Below the pieces are notes generated by a model, which was not told the origin of the DNA, searched no databases, and saw only the letters and a program-made list of their open reading frames with translations. Below, in pieces: positions 23,001 to 35,467 of a stretch of 64,000 nucleotides of DNA. Both the position numbers and the translations under genes were made by a program. The DNA is from Trochalopteron elliotii. Lineage: Eukaryota; Chordata; Aves; Passeriformes; Leiothrichidae. Numbering within the stretch: the first letter of the stretch is position 1; each line of letters begins with the position of its first letter. Location of the stretch: positions 186,001 to 250,000 of the forward strand of contig JANPWX010000064.1 in the NCBI GenBank assembly GCA_024734555.1, given 5' to 3'.

Positions 23001-26000
23001 TCCGTGAAACATATGTTCACTCACCTTGAATGCCACATAATTTTCACTGCAATTTGATTTCTTCTATTCTGGCTAGCACAAGTTTCAGAAATCACAGGAA
23101 GCAAGAAAATTTGAGCTCATTCAGGTACATCTTGCATCTATAGTGAGGGAATTGACTGCAGTAGCCAACACCAGTCTAGATAGAGACACACACATCTTAG
23201 CTCTGCTACGAGTTGGTGCCTGCAGTCACCCTTGCTCCATGATAGGTGCAAGGCAGGACTGTTCCCTGGTTCTGGCCCCAAGGAATTAGCTTCCCACATA
23301 CATAGATGGGAGCACATGCTATGCTCATTTAAGAGTGTCAGGAGCTGACACAGCAGCATGTGCTATCATTTAGGTGAAGGGAGGGTTGAGGCTAAGCAGA
23401 CCAGAGCTTCTCTTGGGAGCCTCATTTTTCGCTGTTCCTGTGTGGTCTGGAAATTAAGAGAAACAAAACAAAACAAAACAAAACAAAACAACAATAACAA
23501 AAAACAAACTAACAAACAAACAAAAAAATCCAAACAGAATCAGACCTAATATTTCTTAACACATTTAGTTTAGCCAAATATGAAGTCTTCTTCCTAAACA
23601 TGTTTCAGTTTTCTGTACTTTGTCAGTTGAAAGAAGGGAAAGTACATATTCTCAGTGAGTGTCAATGTGCCCTACCAGCATGGTGCAGTATTCAAAGGAT
23701 GAAAACTGACAGTTCATCCTCTTTTGCTCTAATATGCTGAATCTAAATGCCCAAAAGTGAAGAAAGCTAGAATTTCAATTCAAAATTCAACACCCACATC
23801 CCTAAATTCAAGAGCATTTTGGATGTGTTTTAATGTTCCTTCCTTACAAGGATAAAAACAATTTGGGCTGAAGCCAGAAAAATCTGAAGTCCTCTCTGCT
23901 CCTTCCTACTGTTGTCTGGCAAATCAATCTCATGCCCAATTGTAGACTGCAGCTGCAGAATATTAAAGGTGGGGAGTGTGCAATGCATTTTGAGTGACAC
24001 TCACCTTGGTCTGATGGATGCCTTCTGACAGTGCAAACACAGTGAAAGGATAACATCCGTCCTCTCCCATCACAGGGCCCTGACAGCAGTCAGACTGTAG
24101 GCATCCTGTGTCAGCCACTAACTGGCTTGACTGACTGTCCCATTATGCCCATGTGTTGCAGAAGGGGGCTGTTGAGTAAACTCTTCTGAAGCTGTCCCTT
24201 CCCTGCCCCTCAGTTTAACACTGCTGGAATGTGAGCTACTGCTCAAGAAGCATTACATGGTGCTGGGATTCAGAGACTCTAAGCTAAAATACTAATTAAG
24301 CAGATGTTAATCATTGCCAGCCAGTATTCAGAGGAAGGCCTCTTAGAAGAGAAAACATTAAATAAATACGGAAAATATTAAAATAATATTAAATATCACC
24401 TGTAAGGCTTCACACAACTAAAAATAAGATGGAGTTAGCTACTAGAGATACTATGATTCTTCCTACACAGATATGGTTCTTTTCTTCTCCTACCTCTATT
24501 AATAGAATTGCAGCTGCAATATTCATTTACATAGCATTTATATTGCATTAAGACTAAAAAAATTTAGTGCCCATGCAAATTCGATCCTTCACGAGTTTCT
24601 TTAAGAGGTGGTTTCTTGGTCTCTCCAGGATACAGATGATAACCTATTGCCTGGGCTCCAGAGCTGAGAAAGAAAGACAGCATCTCAGTCAGTCCTTTCA
24701 ATGTCCTCCCGACTCACATTATCAAACTTTTTTAATTCCCCACATTCTGACTGACATGTTAATTACTAATGACCCTTTACTTAACAGTTAGCACAGAAGT
24801 AGGACTGATGTTGGATTCATCAATAAAAAACCTCTTCCTTTTCTCCATAGAGTTTCACTTGAGAACCTGTATCACTTGCCTATGCATGAGTTAGTAGGGC
24901 TACAAAATGTTATCTTCTACCAATAAACCCAGGTTAAATAAAATACTAACATCCACACAAGCATACAATCACCCCAGGTGTACCTGCCTGCATTCTCATC
25001 TGGAGAGGCAGAATTTCAGCTTAAAAACAGTGGATAGTGAAATGGAGTCTGTAATCTACGGAGGTCACAGCTAGTTCATTCTGCACCCTGTCTAGTCCAT
25101 AAAACAACATATGGTAGGTCAAAACTCACTCATGGCAAAGAAAGAAAGCCATTATGTGTATTTGAAGTGGTGAACGTAGGCACAGAAGATAGAATCTACA
25201 GCAAATTCATTTGGAATCTGCACTGCTCAAGTCTTTTTCTTGCTATCTTTTTTTCCAGCACTTTGACTGGAAACACTGCTGAATGGTGAGCATGTATGTC
25301 TTGAGGGAATAATCAACCAGAATCTTCCTCAGATAGTGCTAGAAAAAGATACCAAGCACTCCTTAAGATGACCATCCTCTACTCCTGGTTTTCTGAGTCT
25401 CATAGTTGAATGCCCCAGCTCTCTACATGTGGGTAGGGATTCAGAATATTTCAATTAAGATCTGCCTTTCTTTTTAGCTGCTTTTTTTTTTCTGTCCACA
25501 AATTCAAGTGCTTGCAGTACCAAAGCATGTAAACTACATGATTAGATCTCTTTTTCCCTTTATCTACTCATCACCTCTGCTCTGACATCGAAAGAAATGC
25601 CTATTTTTGGAGCTGAGACATCTATTTGAATCTGAGCACTTAACACAGCAGGGTCATAGTCAGTAGCAGATACTCCCTGGGGACTCATTAGGACTTCCAA
25701 AATTGTGTATAAATGCAGTATGGATGTATACATATGCTCCTGTAGCTTGGAAATCCCTGTTTAACTGAAATGTACATACACTGAAGCCCAGAAAAGAAGT
25801 GGACGTCTTTGCAATCACACCCAAAGCAGGAAAATCTGTTTCCATTCATTACGATTTTTTTCAGCTGAAACAAGCTGAATCACAAAATTTTGCTTTAACT
25901 ACAGCCCATAACAAATCTTCCTCCATTCTTTGTCTACCAGGTGAAGCTTAGGATGGCTGAGTTGGACCTGAACATATCTGTCTTGAAGTGAAATAGATTA

Positions 26001-26084
26001 ATTGGTGCTGGAGTAATTTAAGGACTTCCTCTAGGCTGTTACTAAAACTACTTGCCAGGATAACCCATGCAGGACAAGTTACAG
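20091..26084. other. unique sequence, no firm gene
   Basis: No interspersed repeat is recognised. It includes an AAAAC/AAAC-type simple repeat at 23460-23528 and a splice-bounded minus-strand interval at 24005-24079 (see findings). The region around 20780-20940 is low in simple repeats and might be a conserved noncoding element, but that cannot be judged from one sequence. Confidence 0.4.
23460..23528. repeat. (AAAAC)n / (AAAC)n simple repeat
   Basis: Reiterated aaaac units grading into aaac and aac units and ending in an A run at about 23528. Low-complexity DNA. Confidence 0.9.
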
Positions 26085-26939
26085 AGTGAGAAAAATTAAC
26101 TGGAAGGGGCAATTTATTTTAATTTTTGTTCATCTGTTTCTCTTTTCCCACACTGCTAAACAACAATGAAAAGCAAAACAGCCTGCCCGGTGTTATTTCA
26201 GCCTACCAGCAGTGCTGATGGGCACAGCCTTGGCCAGCAGTGGACTCACAGGTCAGTTCATAACATGTAGTCTCTGCTGCTTTTTTTGCTTATAAGGGGG
26301 AGGATTCCTCATGCTCTTCCCCCACTCTGGGGTGGTGGGGTGGGGTGCCTCCCACAGCAGACAGCCCTCCACAAAGTTCTACAATAGGGGTCTTTCCCAT
26401 GGGCTGTAGCACTTCAGGAACAGGTCCAGCATGGAGTCACAAGTCCTGCCTGCAAATTTGCTCTAGTGTGGACTCTTCTCTCTCTAGGTCCTGCCAGGAG
26501 CCTCCAGCACAGGCTTCCCACAGGCTAACAGTCTCCTTCAGACATCCACCTGCTGCAGTGTGGGGCTCTCCATGGGCTGCAGAGGGACTGCCTGACTCAC
26601 CAGGGTCTGCAACAGGGGCTGAAAGGAAACTCTTCTCCAGCACATGGGGCACCTCTTCTCCTTCTTCACTGACCTGGGTGCCTGCACAGCTGTTCCTGTC
26701 ACATATTCTCACTCCTCTCTCTGGCTGGCACTGCTATTGTGCAGAAAATTTTTCCCCTTCTTAACTGTGTTATGCCAGAGGCACTGCCACAGTACAGATG
26801 GGGTTAGCTTTGGCCAGTCTGTCATGGAGCTGGCTGGCACTGACACTGTGGACAGAGTGGAAGCTTCTGGAAGCTTCTCAGAGAGCCACCCTTGTAGTCA
26901 TCCTACTATCAAAACCTGGCCACACAACCTCCCCCCACA
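26085..26939 (-). mobile_element. avian ERV LTR with reiterated short units
   Basis: Read on the plus strand it is the antisense of a widespread bird ERV LTR. In order it shows 'ggtcagttcataacatg' (26251), 'gggggaggattcctcatg', several degenerate repeats built on 'catgggctg(c/t)ag' and 'tccagcatgg' (26330-26600), 'ctccttcttcactgacctgg', 'tcacatattctcactcctc' and 'ccccttcttaactgtgtta' (the decayed TATA region on the minus strand). It finishes with 'ggaagcttctggaagcttct' and '...acctccccccaca' at 26939. The minus-strand start TGTGGGGGGAGG fits an LTR 5' end. The left (3') part, 26085-26250, is less certain. No internal retroviral genes adjoin it, and I found no target-site duplication. The plus-strand 139-codon frame at 26345-26764 is a translation of this antisense repeat. 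Confidence 0.75.
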
Positions 26940-29900
26940 GACCTTTGTGTTGCTTCTGTACTGTATTTTTTAGCCTCATATGGATGTCTCAAATACGCAA
27001 ATATAAGAAATTACACTTCGACTTTGTTTCACTCAAGCTGGTGTCTAAAAAACTAGTTCACATGAAGACAGTTAAAGTTCATAAGAAAGGATGGCAATGA
27101 GCTGGTTTACATTTAAACTGAACTAAAACTAGGGTCATATATTTTTTCTTGGAAAAAAAGTGAGCTGTTGCAAAAGGCCATAAGGCTATACAAGAAATTT
27201 AAAAAAAAGTTCTTTTGACTTTTGATCTCCATGAAGATCTTTATGGTTCAGAAGCATTTAAGGGTTTGCATGCTAGTTCTGTGGAAACCTAGAGTTAATG
27301 GAATACTTTAACATTTAACATCATATTTGTTTATTTGAATATTTTTATCCAGGTCAGCCTCATTATGTCTTATTATTTTCATGTTTCAGCCCTAAATTAT
27401 CAGCATGAGGCTCAATTACAGCACTGCATTTTCCTGTTTAAAAGGAAGTTCATGGATAAGTGACAGAGTGCTGAAACAGCAAAAATATTCTTTCCAAAAA
27501 AATAACCTTTTCTGCAGCAGTCTCGCTGATAACTTTGTTAAATTATGGAAGATCTCACAATACCCATAAACTTCCATATAGGTCTCTTGTGCCTGTGCTG
27601 TCCTGGAATATTTGCACTTACCAGAACCAGGCTATGAAAAAAGGGCTCTTTCTCCCTCATTAATCTAGAGTTACATTCAGAGAAAGACAAGTGTTCTCAG
27701 GTGGCTGGGTTTTTAAGTGACTACCTTGAATTACTGAAATCCATTCCAAAGTACCAACTACCTCTCTGAGAACTGGGTCCTATTTGGGCAACCTAAACTG
27801 GCTAAATTAAATCTCAGAGTAAAACCAAATGTAGATATATGTTAATTACATTTGTTGTAACTGGAGGTAGAATACATCTAGCAATGCAGGGAAGTTTCCT
27901 TTTGCTTTCACATGGTGCTTTCATGGTGCAGGTTTTTTCTCCCAAGTAGCAAGACTATCAAATTCACATAAAACTTGAGAATCAAGAGCTGTCTCCATGC
28001 TTCTTCCTCAGTGACAAAGATGTTATTGGATGATTGAGGAGTATACCTCTTCACCTTTCTTCTTGTTTTTGGCTTTGCACTGCATACAGCTGTTCAGTGG
28101 GTCACCATGACCACACCACAGGTGTCACTAAGCAGGGGCAGAAGTGGGGTATGACCCTGCAGCCTGGTGAGGTCCTCAGAGGAGCTCCACAGCCTGGCAC
28201 CCTGCATGTCTGCAGGCCACCAATGCTCCATAAGCTGATCCACAGCCACTGCTGGGCTATGGAAAAGGGTAGGAAAAGAAGATGGTTGAGTTCTGAAAAC
28301 AGGAGGGCTAAAAGGTACTCTTTCTCCACAGAATAAAAGCTTGAGTAGATGAGTCTATCAGTAGGATTTAAAAAATCAGCTCTGACAAGAGATGGCAATA
28401 CAACATTTGTTTCTTCTGGTAGATTTTGCAATTCAGATTTAAGCTTGTGACACTTTAGTGTGAGAAAGCTGTCAGAAGCATTTTAAGCATAGTTATTTTT
28501 CTCTTTCCTAGGCTGTGTTAGGGTAACCTGGGTTTGTATCTTGAGGAATTAAAGTAGAATATTTTGTATTATTCTGAAGTAGTTTTTAAATATTGTCTGT
28601 AAGACACAGCTTTATGCTGTAAACGTGCTGATGAGATAATGTTTATTAGTATTCACTTGATATAACCTAATTTATTCATTGCTTAATCACCCCTGAGAAA
28701 TATGCACCCCTCCAAGTGAGATGACTAAACAGTATATATTGCTATCATACATTCTCTCTCCATGAGATTCCAAAAACATTAAATGCACGGGAGATATGTT
28801 TCTCCCACCAAGGTTAATCTGCGCAGTCAGAGAGACTGATGTATTATACAGCTATTCATATCAGTGAAATATTTCTACATGACTGTTGATAGAGAACAAC
28901 CTGGAATTTGCTGAAATGGTTGTATACGGTAAGCACTTGCCTCACAACAGCAGGAAACTTTTAGCAGTACAGCAGCTCACTCCTAAAGGGTTCTTTTCTT
29001 AAGCCAAGATGCAGCAAAGTTGGCAGCTCGGCCCCATCCAAAGTGGTGCTAGACAAGATGCAGAACCACAGGGTTTGGACAGATGTACCACTGACAGATG
29101 GTGCTGAGATTAGTCATTATCAATCAGCTTCAACTTGCATTTATTTCTGTGGTTCAGTGCCAGTCAGCGATGAACCCTGACTGATAATGCTTTATTACAG
29201 GCTAATATTTATTAAGAATTGCTGACTCCTGAGAGGATGAGGTGGAGGCACAGACCCTGCACATAGGAAAGGACAGACAAACAGACCAAGTTTGCTCATT
29301 ATCACTAACACTGGTGCTTACAGCTCCAGCATCAACTCTGCCAGTGCCACTCTCTGGGTTGCATAGAAGTGGAAAGACCAGCTGCCACTTTTCTCAGAGG
29401 GATTTCCACCCAGTTAAGGTCAAAATGTACTTTTTGGGATAGCATAAGAGGAGCATAAGTAGGCCCTGATATTTAGAAATACAGGACTGGCAATTATATT
29501 ACTACTATGTTCACTATGTCTCAGGAATAGAATAAAAGTACATGTATAAGTACATATACAGATACACATGCATATGCCACTCTATTGTATAGACACATGT
29601 CTATAAGAAGGTATATTTATATTTGTATATTTACACCTGCCTCTTCCTCCATAATACAGTCTTATGAAGTGGCAGTAACAAAGCAGGACTGGATTCACTA
29701 CATCATCTATGATCACCCATAAAATTTTAATATAATATTAAGGTCATCCTCCAGCCCTAATCTACAGACTGTAATAAAAACATAAACATTAATACACCAG
29801 ATTCAGCCTTGATTTACTCAACTGAAGCTCAGACCAGGACTCAAGTCTCTCCCTTGACATTAGGGAGATTTAAAAACTGATGCTAAAAATAACGATAGTT

Positions 29901-31460
29901 GTCCTTACAGTCCAACTAGTATCTAAAAATTATATTAAATTCCTCTAGAGAAAAAAAATGAAATTATACTACAAGCAGTAGATAACATCTTGCATATTCA
30001 TTGTTGAGGTGTCATGGAGGAGTTTTCTAAAATCTTCATTGCTGATATTGACTGGAAGAGAAATAAAGCTATAATAGATAACTGTCCTAGCATGTCTTTT
30101 ATTTGATAAGGATTAAAAGAAAATTACTGCATAATGCAATATACCCAAGTCAACACAGAAATAAAAGGAGTCATTTTATCAACAGGATTAAGTCTCAGAA
30201 TAATCCATAATGGAAGTTACAGAAATGGAGTAAAAGATAGAGCTAAAATAGTTGTTCTTTTTCCCCCAGAGTTATAAGGAGATGATCTAATGCTATATTT
30301 TTATAAGCAGAGATCTTTCCCAAAGCATTTCCTAGGATCATTTCTTTTATATTTAATGAATTTCAGGAAGTGAGGAAGGTTGATGTTTTATGTTTAATGT
30401 AGTCCCTGAAGAGCAGAATAAAGCCATGAAGATATTCTATGTATCTTATTTTACAGCTGCCAGATATGCTATTTTTTCTTGAACAAAGACTCTCCAGAAA
30501 TTTATGAATGCAGTTAAATGTTCAGACATTTCAGAGCAGGAGATGTTTTACCTGTGCAACTGAGTATATAGAGAATTTATAAATCCCAGGTTCTCAGCAG
30601 AAACCTGCCTCCAAAGCAGTGCTTGTGAACTGATTTCTCCCCTGCAGATAACTAGAGTTTCATCACAAACTCCCTTCAAACTAATTTCATACCACTACTC
30701 TTCGGTGTAGGCTGGGCAGTGTCCAGCTCCCTCTCCCAGGATAGAAGAGCCTTTCAGCAAGGGAGGCACAGTGGGATGCTGCAGTCTGTGTTCAGAGGTG
30801 AAGTTCAGTAAGAAAGCCCAGTTCACAGGAGAGACCACCACTCAGCTGCACCTCCTGTGAGGCAGCACCCCCAAATCAAGTAATTTCTAACAGAGGAATT
30901 TCTTCACAAGCTAGGGAGCACTGGTGCATTCAGAATCCCTGTAGATGCTCATGGCATTTCCATAAGTGCTTTTCAAGGCTAATGTAATCTAAGTAAAAAA
31001 ACCCCAAAACAATTAAAAAACGAAGCACAAAACAACCCACCTCTAAAAATAATTACATACTCACAGTTCATTCTTCAGTGAAATATAGCAAATTTGATCT
31101 ATCGGTTGGTCAGAAAAACACATATAACTTTTAAGTGAGAAAAACAGAGAAGGAAGGTAACATCCTTTAATTTCTTTTTTTTTTATTCGCAAACACGATT
31201 TAAAGTAAATAAGCAGCTAGTAGAATAAGAAAATATTTGAAGCATTTTAATTCACTGACAATCATGAGAAAATAATCTGCAGCATCTGATATATTGTAAA
31301 CTGCTTTAGGTACAAAACACCACATTGGGTCATGTTGTACTTAATAACTGAAACACAAGCTCAGCTGACAACCGACACTGTTATTTTGGGGAAATTTCAT
31401 ATTTACCAAAGCAGTTTTCCTGATATTTTCTAAAATCCCACACAGGCTAATGCAATTTGA

Positions 31461-31480
31461 AAAATAAATAAATAAATAAA
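31461..31480. repeat. (AAAT)n simple repeat
   Basis: About five AAAT units in a row. Low-complexity DNA. Confidence 0.85.
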
Positions 31481-33180
31481 TTGGATTGATGTCAGAGAAA
31501 CGTACCTGAAAAAGGATTCATACCTTAAATAATAGAGGTCTGAACTTGCAGCAGTGACATAGATAAATAGGTTGCCTAGTAGATTGTTTACTGTGCTATT
31601 GGACCTGGAGCATGATAAAGTAAGGGGAAAAGGGACTGCATAAGCTTTATCTCCATAACAACCAAGAAAAGAACGATTACAAAAGAGCAAGGAAAAGCCA
31701 CCATCACAAAACAGGCTTTAACCTTAGAGCAATGGGAGCAGCACAGCACACTGTACTGCTGATGTCTAAATAAGAAAAGACAGTCTTGGCTCAAAACTAC
31801 TGCATCTCACACCAAGTTGGGTGCTGTGGCTGGAATAATAAAAGTGCAAAGCTGTCTAATACAGCAGCCATATGGAACAATAAATTCTTTTAGAGAAGAT
31901 TAATTATTATCAGTGTGTTACAGAGGAAGGAAAGATAGCATGTTTCTAGGTATTTGTATATTTCAGAATATACCTTTATATCAAGAAATCATTCACACAC
32001 TACTTTCCTTTTGCATGTTTCAGGGCATTAACTCATTTGAAAATTACTTAGTTTTTCTTTGTTTTCCACAAGTTTCATGATTTGAAAAGCTCTTCACTGT
32101 AGTTTGACCTGAGTGAATTCTTTTAGGCTTTACAAGAAAGACAGCATTCAAATACAGTCTTCACAGGAACCTCCTAGCTGAATAAAAAAAGGGACACACT
32201 TTTGAAATGAAGAAGTCATTGGGAAGGTGGAATCACAACCTGAACATTTTCCTACTCAAAACATTATTGAAGCTCCTGCTGGCTTTAATGAGCATTGGAT
32301 CAAAACCTTGGTTTTCTCTTTGACTACGAATTAAGCTCTTTGATGTTAAAATACTTTTAAGGGGAAACTACAGCTTTAATGTACAGGCCTTCAGAAACGC
32401 AATGTCTAGAAGAACCTTACTTTGACCAAAATATCTGGGGGCATTTCTCTTCCCCCCAGGTACAGTAAGTTATCAATGGAAATAGTGCAAACATGCTACT
32501 GGTATATGTAGCTATGCAGAATGGGAACAGCTACCCTGGCTGCCATTAACAATTTAAATTAGTTCTTCCCTTCTTTTGCAACCCACAAACTTTTTGCATG
32601 GTCTCTCTCACAAAGTGTCATTTCAGTGGATTAGAGGCATAATGACAATTATATTTTCTTGAAGAATTTAGAAGCTTTTTTATCTGGGACCTTCCATTCA
32701 TATGGAAAGAGAAAAAGCCAACCTGAAATGGCTATTTGGTTTAGATATTTTCCCTAGGCTCTTTAATGCTTAAAAGATAAAGAGATTTTTTTTCCTTGGC
32801 CAAATAAGGGTTCTAGTAAACAAGAATTGATGGCACAGATTTTCATACAAACATAAGTAAGTCTGGAGAAAAAAAGGGCAATTTTCAATAGTAAGGCACT
32901 TTATTAAAAATAATTCCAGTGTCTCTAGAAAGAAATACTTACCCAAGCAGCAAATCCCCTGTCCCTGCCCTTTCTACCTTGGACCCAGCCTGTGGTAGGT
33001 AGAGAGCTGCCTATGGCAGCCACAGCACAGCACAGCAGGAGAGGATGCTTGCCTCAGTTTCCTTGCTCATGTCCAGTGCCATTCCACAAAACAAAAATCT
33101 TGCCTGAACTGAGCCTATTTCTCCTATTGTTAACGTTCCTACCACTAACCTGCCTTCATGAACAACTTTCACAAAGACTT

Positions 33181-33228
33181 TCAATCCAAATACCAATTAA
33201 ATTTTCAGTCCAAATACCAATTAAATTT
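33181..33228. repeat. 24-bp direct tandem repeat, two copies
   Basis: Copies at 33181-33204 and 33205-33228 share 'tccaaataccaattaaatt' and differ at one or two positions, which points to a recent local duplication. Confidence 0.9.
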
Positions 33229-34406
33229 ATTCTAGACAGACGTGCTGCAGGTATCTGTACAATGCAAACAAACTACAACAGCTGCAAGTATGTAATGTAA
33301 GATATGTGTACAATACATATATGTATGTAAGATTTATTCAAGCACTAGTCGTTCAAGACTAGTTGTTATTTATTTATTATTCTCTGCTTATTTATTCTTC
33401 TTTTCCTTACTGCCATGTTTCAGTCAAGTCATAATTTCATTATTATCTGTCCCAAAATATTGGAATTGCACAATTCTTTCTCCCAAACAATGCATAAGAA
33501 ATACAGTTGCAAAAGACCTGTCAAGGCTGATATGTCATATTTACTGTTTCAGTATTACTTTTACACTGAAACATATAACTTCAAATGTATTTTTAGCAAT
33601 TTTTTTCTTTTTTTGTTTGTTTTATTTTTTATTGTCATGATATGCTCACTGAGTATATGATACCAATCAGAGGAAAAATGAGAAACTAATGTTTAGCAGA
33701 TGCATATGTAAAGATGGCAACTATGCCTCTGCAGCAAATCAGCCTATTCAGGTATTCATGCTGAAATACAGCCTACTAAATTAACCCCACACCAAGTGTG
33801 CTGGAAGTGGCTGGTTTTCCACAGTCCCTTTTAAATCCTACACAACCGAAGTTTTACTTGTCACTCTGGGAAGAAGTATTGTCATGACCGAAATATGGCA
33901 GAAGGGTTTACTATGTAAATCTTCCACTGCTATTTCTAGCAGATTTCAAAAGATTTATTCCTGAATCAGTTTTTCACCAACTTACTCTGAGGTACTCTTA
34001 CTGAATAACTGACTGCGAAATTATCACAGTACCATTAGCTAAGTTTGTTATTCAAACATCTTAAAGTCTTTCCTTTTGGTATATTTGACAAGCATTGAAA
34101 TTTTAGACTGAACCTTACCAGCACATATAGTATCTAATTATAAACTGTTGTACCCATTAGTATGATTCTTTTGGAAAATTGAAACCCCTTCCTAGATACA
34201 TGCATATTCATCCTATATAGCATTCATAAGCAATTTTCATTAGAGTAATTGTTTCTTTGCAGCCTACTATGCAAATCCTACTTATAAAGCTTACAAAGGG
34301 TTGATGGTGAGTAATATTTAAGATACAACCAATATATGATAGATGACCTCATTTGCTTCCATGAGAGAATTCTTAACTTTTCCTAGAAGATTAATGTCGT
34401 AAGTGA

Positions 34407-34993
34407 GCATCTATGCTGCTTTTGGCTGTGATAGATTTAATTTTCTTCATAGTATCTAGTACAGGGCTGTGTTCTGGATTTGTGCTGGAACCAGTGTTGA
34501 TAACACAGGGATGTTTCAGCTGTTGCTGAGCAGAGGTTACCCAGAGTCAAGGCCTTTTCTGTCTCTCACCTCACCCCACCAGTGAGGAGGCTGGGGGTGC
34601 CCAAGGAGTTGTGAGGGGGACCCAGCCAGGGCACCTGACCCCAACTGACCACAGGATTATCCCAGACCATGTGGGGTTGTGCTCAGCAGATAGAGCCAAG
34701 GGAAGGAGAAGACAGAGGGGGATGTTTGGAGGGATGGTGTTTGTCTGCTCCAGTGATGGAGCTGTGCCTTCCTGGGAATGGCTAAACACCTGCCTGCCCA
34801 TGGGAAGTGGTGAATGGATTCCTTATTTTGCTTTGCTTACATATCCAGCTTTTGCTTTGCCTGATAATATGTTTCTATATCGACCCATGGATTTTCTCAC
34901 TTTTACTCTTCTGATTTTCTCCCCCATCCCTCTGCAAAGAGACTGAGTGAGCAGCTGCATGGGGCTGCTCTGAGGTTAAACCACAACAGCATC
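34407..34993 (+). mobile_element. ERVL solo LTR with 5-bp target duplication
   Basis: The LTR body is 34412-34988 (577 bp). The 5' part reads 'ttttggctgtgatag', 'tttaattttcttcatagta' and 'gggctgtgttctggattt', then 'gttgataacacagggatgt'. The middle has 'agtcaaggccttttctg' and 'ccccaactgacca'. The end has 'gattttctcccccatccct', 'ctgagtgagcagctgcatg' and 'gttaaaccacaaca'. This is the full-length order of the avian ERVL LTR. It is flanked by GCATC at 34407-34411 and GCATC at 34989-34993, a perfect 5-bp duplication as expected for class III (ERVL) integration. No internal region is present, so the provirus was lost by LTR-LTR recombination. The first bases (TATG where TGTT is expected) have mutated. 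Open frames across it on both strands are not genes. Confidence 0.9.
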
Positions 34994-35202
34994 ATATACC
35001 TGGATAGATACACATGCAGAGTATGCTAGCATTTTATTCAGCTGTGACCTAATGAGAGCTCTCTCCCAGTCTGTAACACAGGGAATGAAGTCAGTGATAC
35101 AGTCTCTATGTGTTCTTCTGAGGTAAGCCAGAAATCTTCTAGGGTAAACCTCATTTGCACAAACTCCACCACTTATTCCTTGTTTCACACAGGCAGATAG
35201 AT
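34994..35202. other. short unassigned spacer
   Basis: About 200 bases between the solo LTR and the following CR1 tip. No gene or repeat is recognised. Confidence 0.5.
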
Positions 35203-35467
35203 AGTGATAGAACAAGTATAAATGGTTTTAAACTAAAAGAGAATAGATTTAGGTTAGGAGTGAGGAAGAAATTCTTCGCTAAGAGAGGGTGAGGCACTGG
35301 AGCAGAGAAATTCTGAATGCCCTATCCCTGCAAGAGTTCAAGGCCACTTGATGGGGCCTTAGGTAACTTGATCTAGTGGATGGCATTCCTCTATGGCAGG
35401 GAAGCTGAAATAATCTTAGAGGTTCCTTCCAACACAAACCAGTCTAGGATTTTATGATTCTGTGATT
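35203..35467 (+). mobile_element. CR1 LINE 3' end fragment
   Basis: Plus-orientation CR1: 'gtgatagaacaagtataaa', 'tggttttaaactaaaaga', 'gaggaagaaattcttcgct', 'gtgaggcactggagcag', 'agttcaaggccacttgatg', 'ttccttccaacacaaacca' and finally 'ttttatgattctgtgatt'. This is the complete 3' quarter of a CR1 element ending at its octamer terminus. It is 5'-truncated and moderately diverged. Confidence 0.92.

Larger units (their letters stand above)
26940..34406. other. unique AT-rich sequence, no firm gene
   Basis: No sizeable repeat is recognised. It holds an (AAAT)n run at about 31461-31480, alternating TA/CA-rich stretches at 29530-29640 and 33300-33330, a two-copy 24-bp tandem repeat at 33181-33228, and a 44-base splice-bounded interval at 34263-34306 on the plus strand (see findings). 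Segments at 28080-28320 and 30700-30900 are more GC-rich, but I cannot assign them to any family. Confidence 0.4.

Noticed and set aside
26345..26764. 139-codon plus-strand open frame
   Set aside because: Lies wholly inside the antisense ERV LTR. Its serine/proline-rich content reflects the reiterated LTR units.
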